Below are positions 6,833-13,726 of a DNA stretch of 44,748 bases, piece by piece. Position 1 is the first letter of the stretch. Each line of letters starts with the position of its first letter. Both the position numbers and the translations under genes were made by a program. Origin of the DNA: C7867-006 sp964453075. GTDB lineage: Bacteria; Patescibacteriota; Minisyncoccia; Phycocordibacterales; DATDWN01. The stretch is from assembly GCA_964453075.1 (NCBI GenBank), contig CAYVNM010000008.1, forward strand, positions 1 to 44,748, written 5' to 3'. The notes below the pieces were generated by a model, which was not told the DNA's origin, searched no databases, and saw nothing but the letters and a program-made list of their open reading frames with translations.

Positions 6833-8281
6833 CAAAGTTAAAATATCACCGTTTTTGGGTGATTTGAACATCACATCAAACGGACTTTTAAGGCTCACTG
6901 TATGAATATTTTTCTCTTTCAGAAAAAGGTTCCAACAGAGATTTTCGAGAATATTTCTTTTTTTGAAATCATCACCATCAAGAAACTCTTTTCTGGCTCT
7001 GCTTGCTTCTAAAAAGACTTTTTTGGTCGGTTCCAACAACGAAGCGGGTTGTTTCTTTTTTAGCTCCTCAATCTGTTTTGTTAAGGAAACTCGTTCATTG
7101 TGAATTGCAAGGACTTTAGAATCGTATAATTCCTTCGTAATTTGCTCACCAAGGAAAGTATCGAGTAAGAGGGATTCTTTCGTTTCGAGAGCGTTTAACT
7201 GGTTCTGGAGGGCAAGTAAAGCTTTTTCGGTATATTCCTCATCGAGACCAAGCTTTTCTTTAGCCGCCTCATACATGATTTCAATTTTTCGTTCGGAAAA
7301 AGCAACACAATCGAGAATTTGAGAAACTTTGTCATAAAGGTAAGTTTCTCGCATGTAGCTTTTGTGTTCATTACAATGTTCTCTGTTTCCAGTGCAGTAG
7401 TAATAGTGATGACCTTTTTTAAGTGAAGCGGTCAACGCACATCCGCAATTCTCACATTTAAGAAAACCTCTAAGTGGAAAAAATAATCGTTGAGGACGTG
7501 GACGAGTTCGGTTGTGCATGACATCTTGTGCTTTTTCAAATGTTTCTTTTGAAATAAGTGGTTGATGATTGCCTTGATAATATTTTCCTTCTCGTTCCAT
7601 GAGTCCTGTATAAAAAACGGATGAGAGAATTCTTTGGATATGGCTTTTCAAAACTTTTTTACCTGTGCGTGTTCGTAATCCTTGTTCGTGGAGAATGTTT
7701 GAAATTTCTTTGTAGCCATAGGAACCAGTGAGATACAGTTCAAATGCTTTTGGTACATACGGAGAACGAACAGGATCAATAACTACTGTCTTTGTTGCCT
7801 TGTCGTTGAGGTATCCGAAAGGTGCATGATTAGGCCATTCTCCACGAGACATTTTTTCCCGATTACCACGCTTCACATTTACAGATAAATCTCTGATGTA
7901 TTGATTTGCCATTCCAAGTTGCACAGCAAGCATGAGCACATTGTCCGATGGAAGATGTATTGATTCGTATGTTCGAATTTCTTTGATGACACCTTTCTGT
8001 AATGAATCAATAACTTTTCCACCATCAACAAAATTTCGAGCGAGACGATCAAGTTTCCAACAGAGAATACTATCTGCTTGCCCTGATTCAATGAGCTTCA
8101 TCATTGTATTGAATACAGGACGACCAGCAGATTTTGCAGACATACTTTCACGAAGAACTTTTGTGATATTTAAATTATGTTTTTTAGCAATATCTAAAAG
8201 TTCCCGTTCTTGGGAATCCAAAGATAAAACTTGTTTGTCTTCTGTGTCTGTTGATTTTCGGCAGTAAATAAGGTATTTCAT
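6773..8281 (-). CDS. large serine recombinase (integrase)
   Basis: Site-specific DNA recombinase of the resolvase/large serine integrase family, about 502 residues. N-terminal catalytic domain: YCRKSTDTED with nucleophile Ser10 and Arg8, then KLDRLARNFVDGG. Next the recombinase domain (PFGYLNDKATKT through VFYTGLMEREGKYYQG), a zinc ribbon (CENCGCALTAS and YYYCTGNREHC) and a coiled-coil C-terminal part. ATG 8281 (MKYLIYC) is chosen because family members start there; an upstream in-frame ATG at 8320 would overlap the replication gene. The last about 20 residues (DLDSNQDKRFQKPLSYH) are antisense tRNA-Gln, so they come from the insertion site. It follows the Rep gene by 19 nt, an operon. Confidence 0.93.
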   Translation of the reverse strand: MKYLIYCRKSTDTEDKQVLSLDSQERELLDIAKKHNLNITKVLRESMSAKSAGRPVFNTMMKLIESGQADSILCWKLDRLARNFVDGGKVIDSLQKGVIKEIRTYESIHLPSDNVLMLAVQLGMANQYIRDLSVNVKRGNREKMSRGEWPNHAPFGYLNDKATKTVVIDPVRSPYVPKAFELYLTGSYGYKEISNILHEQGLRTRTGKKVLKSHIQRILSSVFYTGLMEREGKYYQGNHQPLISKETFEKAQDVMHNRTRPRPQRLFFPLRGFLKCENCGCALTASLKKGHHYYYCTGNREHCNEHKSYMRETYLYDKVSQILDCVAFSERKIEIMYEAAKEKLGLDEEYTEKALLALQNQLNALETKESLLLDTFLGEQITKELYDSKVLAIHNERVSLTKQIEELKKKQPASLLEPTKKVFLEASRARKEFLDGDDFKKRNILENLCWNLFLKEKNIHTVSLKSPFDVMFKSPKNGDILTLLRDLDSNQDKRFQKPLSYH

Positions 8282-8300
8282 ATTGCTAACTATAGTATAC

Positions 8301-9338
8301 TTATGTTTTCTGATAATCAATTAAATTGAATCGGGAATTTTTGGATGGAATTACTAGTTGTTCAAGAATATTTTTTGTTTCAGGAGATTTTTCAATTGAA
8401 ATTCCAACACCTACCTGCTTTAAGTCAGTCTTGTATCTGTATATAGTGCTTCTATTTAGACCACCTCGTAAAAACATATTTTTCATTTCATCACTAAAGT
8501 AAAAGTCTTTGTAGAATTGATATAGTCGAGTAGCTTTTGTCTTGGTAAAATTATCAAATAGTATTTGTTTTATAGTCTCATCACTCATCGAATCCGTATT
8601 GAGATAACAGAATACTTTTTTCTCTAGATAATATTTGAGTATCTCTTCGATAGCTTCGTCATCTAAAATATCTTTGAGATAAACTTTCTCCAAAAGGAAA
8701 AAGTCTTGAAGGTAGACTCTTTTTAGGCTAATTTCAAATCTTACAATTTTATTTGCATAAGCCTGAAGTTGTACTGCATTGTTAGTATCGATTTTTTTAT
8801 AATCATGCACTTTAAATTCTGAGCCTTTGGCATAAAACTTTATTGTATAAGCACTTCCTTTGTACATAACAGAAGTGTCGTAGGTGTATTTCTTTTTTCT
8901 TGGAAAATCAATTCTTCGCAGAAAATCCATTGCATAAGTGGCTTCATTTTGATTTTGAAAAATCCAGTTATAACAAACATCAAGCTTATAAATTGGCCAA
9001 AATGAGAAATGAGGAAGCTCGTAGTTCATGTGGTTGCAGAGTTCAACATATAGTTGTGCCAAGATTTCAGATAACTCATGTGGATGGATCATTTCGACAT
9101 TGTTTCCTTTGGCAAATTTTGGAGCCGAGAATTCAATAAAGAATCCTTGCGGAAGCTCTGTTGATTTAATGGCAATAGTCCGTTTGTATGAGCCAACCTC
9201 AATATTGCTACTAAAAAATTCAAATTCTACTTTTCCTGTTTTTAAATCATCTTTTCTAAATCGCATAAGGTTGCCTTTCAGTAATTCCATAAGACCTCGG
9301 TCTTTCATGGGGATTAAAAATTTAATAGTGTCTATCAT
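8301..9338 (-). CDS. replication initiator, filamentous-phage gene II/X type
   Basis: A 345-residue protein that resembles the replication protein of filamentous phages and related plasmids (gpII/X family), which nicks one strand to start rolling-circle replication. By memory comparison with f1 gpII: MIDTIKFLIP at the N-terminus, IEFSAPKFAKGNNV matching KASPAKVLQGHNV, YKLDVCYNW matching SRIDATFS, and IVRFEISLKRVYLQDF matching LVRFEARIKTRYLKSF. I cannot place the catalytic Tyr with certainty. It starts 17 nt from a 13-bp perfect hairpin (9355-9383) that could be part of its origin. No coat or Zot-like gene is nearby, so a rolling-circle plasmid or satellite is more likely than a complete phage. 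Confidence 0.75.
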   Translation of the reverse strand: MIDTIKFLIPMKDRGLMELLKGNLMRFRKDDLKTGKVEFEFFSSNIEVGSYKRTIAIKSTELPQGFFIEFSAPKFAKGNNVEMIHPHELSEILAQLYVELCNHMNYELPHFSFWPIYKLDVCYNWIFQNQNEATYAMDFLRRIDFPRKKKYTYDTSVMYKGSAYTIKFYAKGSEFKVHDYKKIDTNNAVQLQAYANKIVRFEISLKRVYLQDFFLLEKVYLKDILDDEAIEEILKYYLEKKVFCYLNTDSMSDETIKQILFDNFTKTKATRLYQFYKDFYFSDEMKNMFLRGGLNRSTIYRYKTDLKQVGVGISIEKSPETKNILEQLVIPSKNSRFNLIDYQKT

Positions 9339-9354
9339 GGTGCATTTTGCAACG

Positions 9355-9383
9355 TACCCTAGGTGTTACTAACACCTAGGGTA
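9355..9383. repeat. 13-bp perfect hairpin upstream of rep
   Basis: TACCCTAGGTGTT (9355-9367), loop ACT, then AACACCTAGGGTA (9371-9383). It lies directly upstream of the replication gene (ATG at 9338, minus strand) and overlaps the stop codon of the gene at 9359-9679. A short-loop hairpin here suits a rolling-circle nick site or a transcription stop between the two genes; there is no clear T-run, which favours the first. Confidence 0.6.
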
Positions 9384-9679
9384 GTGACACTCTTATTTTC
9401 GACCTTTAGCGACCCACTCGCCTCTAAAGAGGGCGAGGTGGGTCGTTTATCACTAAACGCCAAAAACAAGCCAGCAAGTGAATGTAAATACTCGTTGGCT
9501 TGTTCAGGAGACAGCACCAAGCCATGCTCTTCTTTAAAGCATTGGATTGTCTTTTCTATTAAATTTTTACTAAAAACTGTTGATTCCACTGTATCTTTTT
9601 TAGATACAGAAAACAGCTTGAACAAACACGAAAGAACCACGTATTTTGTGGTTTCGTATTGCGTTCTAGCTGGAATCAA
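9359..9679 (-). CDS. small helical protein of the mobile element
   Basis: 106 residues, no recognised family. The central part (VFSKNLIEKTIQCFKEEHGLVLSPEQANEYLHSLAGLFLAF, given here as two blocks: residues about 37-60 and 57-77) is predicted helical, with an EQANEYLHSLAGLFLAF motif that I recall from small accessory-region proteins. The last 30 residues are encoded by the two hairpins at 9355-9445 and are low in conserved character, so the functional protein may be shorter in relatives. It is upstream of rep on the same strand. An antisense frame (9363-9713) is open too but looks less protein-like. Confidence 0.55.
   Translation of the reverse strand: MIPARTQYETTKYVVLSCLFKLFSVSKKDTVESTVFSKNLIEKTIQCFKEEHGLVLSPEQANEYLHSLAGLFLAFSDKRPTSPSLEASGSLKVENKSVTTLGVSNT
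9410..9445. repeat. GC-rich imperfect hairpin near rep
   Basis: CGACCCAC (9410-9417) pairs with GTGGGTCG (9438-9445); inside, TCGCCTC pairs with GAGGGCGA with one bulged base and a TAAA loop. It is GC-rich against an AT-rich background and lies 27 nt from the hairpin at 9355-9383, forming an array as in phage and plasmid rolling-circle origins. Confidence 0.6.
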
Positions 9680-9711
9680 CTTCGGAGTTACCTTATTTGT
9701 TCCACAGATCT

Positions 9712-9731
9712 AGACACCAACATTGGAGTCT
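9712..9731. repeat. near-perfect 20-nt inverted repeat
   Basis: AGACACCAA (9712-9720), CA, TTGGAGTCT (9723-9731): an A-A mismatch in the middle of an otherwise perfect 9-bp stem. The following TGGTGT can alternatively pair with ACACCA. It lies in the 125-nt gap between the small gene at 9359 and the XRE gene, which otherwise shows no gene. Confidence 0.5.
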
Positions 9732-9804
9732 GGTGTGCGATTGTGTAGTCAAGGTGCAGACTGTACGAGGTAATTGTCTTCCTTTTGGGATTTTTTGTCA
9801 AATA

Positions 9805-10017
9805 TTAAAAATTCACTAAATCATTTACTCGTTTGCCGAGAGCTCGGGCAATTTTCTCCATATTAGTAAGAGTTATATTCTTTTCGGCACGTTCGATCAT
9901 ACCAATGTATGTTCGGTGTACTTTGGCGAGTTGACCGAGTTTTTCTTGCGAGATACCTTTTTTATCTCGCTCCTCTCGTACTCGTTTACCAAATTGAATG
10001 AGAATTTGTTTGTTCAT
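9805..10017 (-). CDS. XRE/Cro-type DNA-binding regulator
   Basis: A 70-residue single-domain helix-turn-helix protein: FGKRVREERDKKGISQEKLGQLAKVHRTYIGMIERAEKN (helix-turn-helix at about residues 20-45) and ARALGKRVNDLV at the end. This is the size and layout of phage and plasmid repressors. ATG 10017 (MNKQILIQ) is preferred; the frame is open to 10029 without a better start. It is divergent from the nuclease gene at 10086, with two inverted repeats in the gap, so it probably represses that promoter and its own. Its target is inferred from position only. Confidence 0.9.
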   Translation of the reverse strand: MNKQILIQFGKRVREERDKKGISQEKLGQLAKVHRTYIGMIERAEKNITLTNMEKIARALGKRVNDLVNF

Positions 10018-10074
10018 ATCTACACACATAAGTGTAGATACTTGCTAACTTTGGTTCTACATACTATAGTTAGC
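10018..10074. promoter_or_regulatory. divergent operator/promoter between XRE and nuclease genes
   Basis: A perfect 8-bp inverted repeat ATCTACAC (10018-10025) / GTGTAGAT (10032-10039) abuts the XRE start codon. A second, GCTAACT (10044-10050) / AGTTAGC (10068-10074), overlaps both boxes of a promoter for the plus-strand gene: TTGCTA (10042-10047), 17-bp spacer, TATAGT (10065-10070). This is the usual plan of a small repressor's control region. Confidence 0.6.
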
Positions 10075-10085
10075 GTAATATTCAC

Positions 10086-10433
10086 ATGCCTAAATTAGTC
10101 TCTACCAAACAAACTCTAAACTTGATGGAGGCTCTCGAGAAGAGGGGTATTAAGACTATTCCAGAGTATTGGGATGGTCACAAACATGTAGATATTTATA
10201 TTCCTGCAAATCGTATGTATATCGAGGTGGAAGGAATACAGCATTTTACCAATTCAAAACAAATTATTTCCGATTTAAAAAGAGATTACTACTCTGATCT
10301 TGGAAATCACTTTACTTTTCGCATAACAAACCAACATATTGAAAATCATTTAGACGAGATTGCTAATGCAATTTCTGAAGTTGTAAAAAATAATTTAGAA
10401 ATCAACACCGAAGAAAGAGGTACGGATCAATGA
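10086..10433 (+). CDS. small DUF559/Vsr-like putative endonuclease
   Basis: 115 residues with the compact PD-(D/E)XK-like pattern of DUF559 proteins: VDIYIP (acidic residue), YIEVEGIQHF (E-x-E-G-x-Q-H), LKRDYYSDLGNHFTFRITNQHI, and a final helix. These proteins are thought to be DNA nucleases related to Vsr and restriction enzymes; the activity of this one is not known. The start ATG 10086 lies 15 nt after the -10 box. It converges with the HEPN gene, their ends being 1 nt apart. Possible roles are element transfer, defence or origin processing. Confidence 0.7.
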   Translation: MPKLVSTKQTLNLMEALEKRGIKTIPEYWDGHKHVDIYIPANRMYIEVEGIQHFTNSKQIISDLKRDYYSDLGNHFTFRITNQHIENHLDEIANAISEVVKNNLEINTEERGTDQ

Positions 10434-10434
10434 A

Positions 10435-11211
10435 TTATATTTTTGTTTTTAAAATATTTTTCTCGACTTCCTCAGTTCCTAAAGGTGAAATACGTACTTT
10501 CCCATTTTTTTGATCATATTCCATTAAACGTGAATTATGAGCTGGAATTAAAATATGTTTGCGAAACATGCTTAGTGTGCTGTATTCAACCCATTGGAAT
10601 AATTCTTTCTCAACAACCCATGCTGGTTTAGAATATAGAAGAAGGAGAGTTTGATCTTTTTTGCTCATTTTTACATCAAGAACCCTCTTAATACCGTCAA
10701 CTTCCCAAATTAGTGGGTGTTTACGCTCAATAAGGCTATCAACTAGTTCCTGAGCTTCTTTAGTAGATATTCCGTGGAATATTCTTATAATCTCAGCGAG
10801 TATCCAGCTTGCCATGGCATGTACAGCTGTAGCGTCTAGAAAATTTGGATTTACATCTCCACCAAGGTGACCCACTCCACGGTTATTGCGTATCTCATAC
10901 AGAGATAGAACTACTCTTGGAATAAGTATGCGAAGACTTCTATCTCCTACAAGATTATTATTAGCAGGTAGTGTTTCTAAATCTCGACAAGCTTTTACCA
11001 TATCTCTTGGTTTATATGGTTTTTGTGGTAACTGGCCTTTCAAACTACCTTCGATAATGGAATAAACCGCTTCTGAAAATTTACCTCCATTTAACTCAGA
11101 CGGCTCCCACCTATGTTCAAGATAATTTCGAGCGATTTCCTGGTAGCTTTGTAGTAAGGCGTCACGAAGATCGGTTGGTATGACCGCAAGGACTTTAGTT
11201 GGATCGATCAT
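10435..11211 (-). CDS. putative HEPN-domain protein with C-terminal winged helix
   Basis: 258 residues. IRNNRGVGHLGGDVNPNFLDATAVH contains R108-x6-H115, which fits the Rx4-6H catalytic motif of HEPN ribonucleases, in a helical setting (SLYEIRNNRGVGH, then MASWILAEIIRIFH). The last about 80 residues (LLLLYSKPAWVVEKELFQWV to ISPLGTEEVEKN) look like a winged-helix domain. I recall relatives as unnamed proteins in accessory regions of many bacteria. It is the last gene of a three-gene operon and starts 1 nt after the 190-residue gene, a tight coupling typical of toxin-antitoxin or defence pairs. HEPN call rests on one motif; RNase activity is a hypothesis. Confidence 0.6.
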   Translation of the reverse strand: MIDPTKVLAVIPTDLRDALLQSYQEIARNYLEHRWEPSELNGGKFSEAVYSIIEGSLKGQLPQKPYKPRDMVKACRDLETLPANNNLVGDRSLRILIPRVVLSLYEIRNNRGVGHLGGDVNPNFLDATAVHAMASWILAEIIRIFHGISTKEAQELVDSLIERKHPLIWEVDGIKRVLDVKMSKKDQTLLLLYSKPAWVVEKELFQWVEYSTLSMFRKHILIPAHNSRLMEYDQKNGKVRISPLGTEEVEKNILKTKI

Positions 11212-11212
11212 T

Positions 11213-11785
11213 TTATTCTTTATTTTCTTTCGTCAATTCCTTGATAAGCTCTGCGCCTCTTTTAAGACCTGGTGCAGTGAGTGTCCAGCCTTTTTCTTTT
11301 GAACCCGTAAATTCATTACCTTTTGCTTTGAGGTGTGCTGAATGATTTGCATTATCGTAGCATCCTGAAGACTCACAGAGTGCTCGAGCAGATTTGTCTT
11401 GAAAAATTGGATTGCCTGTTGCAAGTAGTTGTGCAATCCCAGTCAAAATGTACGCATTGTATGTTTGCCACTTTTTATTTTTTCCTGGTATATGAACAGC
11501 GATAACTTCTGCTCCATTATCTGTTATATGGAATACTTGTTCTAGATTATCAGCGGTTAAATTATTCTGTCTCATCCAAGCCACAGCTCTGGGAGGGAGA
11601 GATGTAGTATCTTCGATGTTGTTTTCAAGTTCAGGTTCTGAATTTTTTGACTGATTCACAAATGATTTGTTCTCACCTAGTAGGACAAGAGCGGCTTGTA
11701 ATACGCGTGCACGTTCATCAGATGGAAGAGGGGTTAATATTTCAACAATCTGAGTCATTGCATCAATTGATTTATTTTTTTCCAT
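11213..11785 (-). CDS. conserved accessory protein, partner of HEPN-like protein
   Basis: 190 residues, no named family. The N-terminal 35 residues form a helix pair (IVEILTPLPSDERARVLQAALVLL), followed by a charged linker to about residue 65. The rest is a compact domain starting at LPPRAVAWMRQNNLT with ARALCESSGCYDNANHSAHL and KGWTLTAPGLKRGAELIKEL, the last part like a winged helix. I recall this ALCESxGCYDxANH family as conserved but unassigned. It starts 26 nt after the 135-residue gene and ends 1 nt before the HEPN-like gene. Plausibly the regulator or antitoxin of that protein; not shown. Confidence 0.7.
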   Translation of the reverse strand: MEKNKSIDAMTQIVEILTPLPSDERARVLQAALVLLGENKSFVNQSKNSEPELENNIEDTTSLPPRAVAWMRQNNLTADNLEQVFHITDNGAEVIAVHIPGKNKKWQTYNAYILTGIAQLLATGNPIFQDKSARALCESSGCYDNANHSAHLKAKGNEFTGSKEKGWTLTAPGLKRGAELIKELTKENKE

Positions 11786-11811
11786 ATATGTTGTGTATAA
11801 ATTATCAGTAA

Positions 11812-12219
11812 TTATTTGTTCATTTCATTTTCGACATACCGTTCACCTGTTGAGGTAAGATACCAAGCCTTTTTTAAATCCTTCTTCTCTTCTGCTTCCA
11901 TGAGAAAGCCACGGGCAATGTTTTTGTTTACCGCATCGTTTATATTTTTAGGAATTTTTTCTTTAGCCAGACGGAACATGCTTTCTAGATCTGGTACATT
12001 GAAAGCTGGTTTTCCCTCTATATGCTCCAAAAAATAACTCAAGGCAAGAACTTTTTGCGTTTCAGTCCCTATGTCTTTGGTCATAAGAAATTCTTTTGCA
12101 GATAACTTTTTACCCTTTGGGGCAACGACTGTGTCAGTTTTACCAAACTGTTTTTCAATTTTCTCGAGACGGTTCTCGAGACTTGCGACTCTCTCTTCGA
12201 TAGTATTTTCTTTTTCCAT
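11812..12219 (-). CDS. coiled-coil plus winged-helix protein, first gene of HEPN operon
   Basis: 135 residues: a short N-terminal coiled coil (IEERVASLENRLEKIEKQFG), a linker, then a helical domain beginning at SAKEFL with VLALSYFLEHIEGKPAFNVPDLESMF and KAWYLTSTGERYVE, where the last strand pattern suggests a winged helix. I have seen similar small proteins beside defence genes, but no function is established here. The promoter at 12271-12298 carries a 20-nt near-palindrome over its -10 box; this protein, with its DNA-binding look, is the obvious candidate to bind it. Confidence 0.7.
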   Translation of the reverse strand: MEKENTIEERVASLENRLEKIEKQFGKTDTVVAPKGKKLSAKEFLMTKDIGTETQKVLALSYFLEHIEGKPAFNVPDLESMFRLAKEKIPKNINDAVNKNIARGFLMEAEEKKDLKKAWYLTSTGERYVENEMNK

Positions 12220-12661
12220 TTGATTTAAATGAATTATTTAATAATTTCCCCATATTTCTTAACTGATAGAAGTATACTCCTATCGATTCTACTGTCAATA
12301 TCCTTCTTGGGTTATATAGAAACTGGCACTCTATCTATAGGATATGAATAGAAATGGAGACTTTACGCAGGCAAGAGAAGTATAAACCGAACATATAAAT
12401 TTATTAACTTATCTACAAACTATAAAGTGTGTATTTATCATAGATACCATATAGCCTATATTTAAGGCTATATATTTATGTATATAAAAGATAATTTATA
12501 AATATATAATTTGTAGATAATAAATTGCTCTTGATGAGGAGCGAGGTTTAAGTAATAAAAAAGCACCCAATCAAGAGTGCTCAGATCTACATATAGATGC
12601 TATAATTTCAGAATCAGACTAGTTCCAACTTCGTACCACACGGCCAGCCTGTTAACTTGGA
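12220..12661. other. AT-rich non-coding region with nested inverted repeats
   Basis: No convincing gene in these 442 nt. Apart from the promoter above it holds TTATCTACAAA (12409-12419) and its perfect reverse complement at 12510-12520; nested inside, ATATAGCCT (12449-12457) and AGGCTATAT (12465-12473). Further right, CTCTTGAT near 12528 pairs with ATCAAGAG near 12571, and AGCAC/GTGCT (about 12560-12583) forms a small hairpin. GTTCCAACTTCGTA at 12622-12635 recurs at 13132-13145. Such an AT-rich, symmetric block could be a second origin or a transcription boundary of the element; nothing decides this. Confidence 0.55.
12265..12298 (-). promoter_or_regulatory. promoter with operator for the HEPN operon
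   Basis: On the minus strand: TTGACA (complement of 12293-12298), 16-bp spacer, TATACT (complement of 12271-12276). A 20-nt palindrome with one symmetric mismatch pair (GATAGAAGTATACTCCTATC, 12265-12284) is centred on the -10 box, so a bound dimer would block transcription. The predicted leader is about 45 nt. Confidence 0.65.
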
Positions 12662-13099
12662 TTATAGTTCATTGTGCAATTTGGCCTGCTCTCTCTGAAA
12701 AAATTCGTGCATCATTTGTGTGGGCCAGGTTTCTTTACCATCTTTATCTTTTTCTGGAGGAAAGGCCTCTCTTAATTCTTTGTATGAAGATATGCCGTAG
12801 AAGTTAAGAAGAAATCTTGCCTGTATTTCAGTTAAATCAAATATTGCACTGTGGTTTGTCGTGACTTGTTTATTGTTTTCTGTTGCTTCCCTGGAAACTT
12901 CTTCAATTATTTTTTTTAATCCAACCAATTCTATTGTGGTGAGTTCAACACCTAACAACGCTTCTATCTCAGATTTTACAAAATAAAATTTTGTTTGCTC
13001 ACCTCCTTCCGAGTATGATTGCACCAAACGTTCCGTATTTATATCATTACGTTTCTCTATTTCTTCAGGATTTATGAAATTAGGTTTCCAGTCATCCAT
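12662..13099 (-). CDS. hypothetical protein of the accessory region
   Basis: 145 residues, not recognised. Rich in acidic and basic residues, mostly helical by eye: FVKSEIEALLGVELTTIELVGLKKIIEEV in the middle and TEIQARFLLNFYGISSYKELREAF near the end, with a charged, Trp-containing close (DKDGKETWPTQMMHEFFQRE). The LTEIQARFLLNFYGISSYKEL part may be a helix-hairpin or a binding module. It stands alone on the minus strand between two copies of a 14-bp direct repeat (12622 and 13132) and could be a separately acquired unit. Confidence 0.6.
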   Translation of the reverse strand: MDDWKPNFINPEEIEKRNDINTERLVQSYSEGGEQTKFYFVKSEIEALLGVELTTIELVGLKKIIEEVSREATENNKQVTTNHSAIFDLTEIQARFLLNFYGISSYKELREAFPPEKDKDGKETWPTQMMHEFFQREQAKLHNEL

Positions 13100-13163
13100 A
13101 GTGTATTTATGGTAGCATATTTACAATTTAGGTTCCAACTTCGTAACAGACAGTCGGCTTTAT

Positions 13164-13192
13164 TTGACATCGACATTTTAATGTGCTAATTT
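13164..13192 (+). promoter_or_regulatory. consensus-like promoter of GC-rich gene 1
   Basis: TTGACA (13164-13169), 17-bp spacer, TAATTT (13187-13192), followed by a T-run and the Shine-Dalgarno sequence GGAGGT (13199-13204) 4 nt before the ATG at 13209. Confidence 0.7.
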
Positions 13193-13208
13193 TTTTTCGG
13201 AGGTAACC

Positions 13209-13622
13209 ATGCCAATTGTGAAGGTTTGGTGTTTGCCTGACGGTCTCACCGAAGATGATCTCAGGGCAATCCACAAATCGATCGTTGCTGAAGCTGTTGG
13301 GCAAGACGTAGGCATCAAGGACGAGACAATGATGACCGTTCTGTTTCCACCAGACATGATGAAGTATGGGCTCGGCTCGGAGATCATCATCGAGGTTCTC
13401 ACCGGACTCTTTGTCCGGCGAGGTCTCGGAGCCGATGCTCGAGAGAAGTTCGCCAAAGCGATGGTGAGAGCGGTCAAGAAGCTCTATCCGAAGCCGATGG
13501 TTGAATGCTTCATATACCCGTTTCAACAGGAGGACGGGTTCTACAACTGTCCTGAAGGTGAGAGGGTTCCAGAAGAGCGTCGCGTCAACCCTTCTCTCAT
13601 CGATCGACATATGACACCATGA
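13209..13622 (+). CDS. tautomerase-like protein on GC-rich unit
   Basis: 137 residues. After removal of Met the N-terminus is Pro (MPIVKVWCLPDGLTEDDLRAIHKSIVAE, residues 1-28), the layout of the tautomerase superfamily, in which Pro1 is the catalytic base; a second similar half follows (GLGSEIIIEVLTGLF, KFAKAMVRAVKKLYP, VECFIYPFQQEDGFY). The superfamily link is tentative and the substrate unknown. The gene differs sharply from its neighbours: over half G+C, codons ending in C/G, a strong GGAGGT Shine-Dalgarno sequence, its own TTGACA promoter and its own terminator. This suggests acquisition from a higher-GC host. Confidence 0.75.
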   Translation: MPIVKVWCLPDGLTEDDLRAIHKSIVAEAVGQDVGIKDETMMTVLFPPDMMKYGLGSEIIIEVLTGLFVRRGLGADAREKFAKAMVRAVKKLYPKPMVECFIYPFQQEDGFYNCPEGERVPEERRVNPSLIDRHMTP

Positions 13623-13646
13623 ACACCCGCCTCGATAAGCAACGGC

Positions 13647-13688
13647 AACCCGCCGTCAAGCATTATCGACGGCGGGTTTCTGTTTTTT
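13647..13688 (+). terminator. rho-independent terminator of GC-rich gene 1
   Basis: AACCCGCCGTC (13647-13657) pairs perfectly with GACGGCGGGTT (13668-13678) around a 10-nt loop, followed by TCTGTTTTTT. Confidence 0.9.
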
Positions 13689-13726
13689 AAATAGGATGGT
13701 TTCGAGAATTTGATATAATTTTTTTT

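Noticed and set aside
9363..9713. 116-residue plus-strand frame opposite the small element gene
   Set aside because: Ser/Cys/Phe-rich without pattern; the minus-strand frame has a helical, conserved-looking core and fits the direction of rep and recombinase.
12577..12807. 76-residue plus-strand frame
   Set aside because: Overlaps the antisense of the 145-residue gene and repeats; no start signal and unlikely composition.
6762..13100. Complete inovirus prophage
   Set aside because: Only the gpII-like replication protein supports it; no small coat proteins with signal/membrane segments and no Zot-type ATPase are present.
6800..13200. A right attachment site matching the tRNA-Gln 3' end
   Set aside because: I looked by eye for CGAGTCC/TCTCGCA copies downstream and found none; the right border stays undefined.
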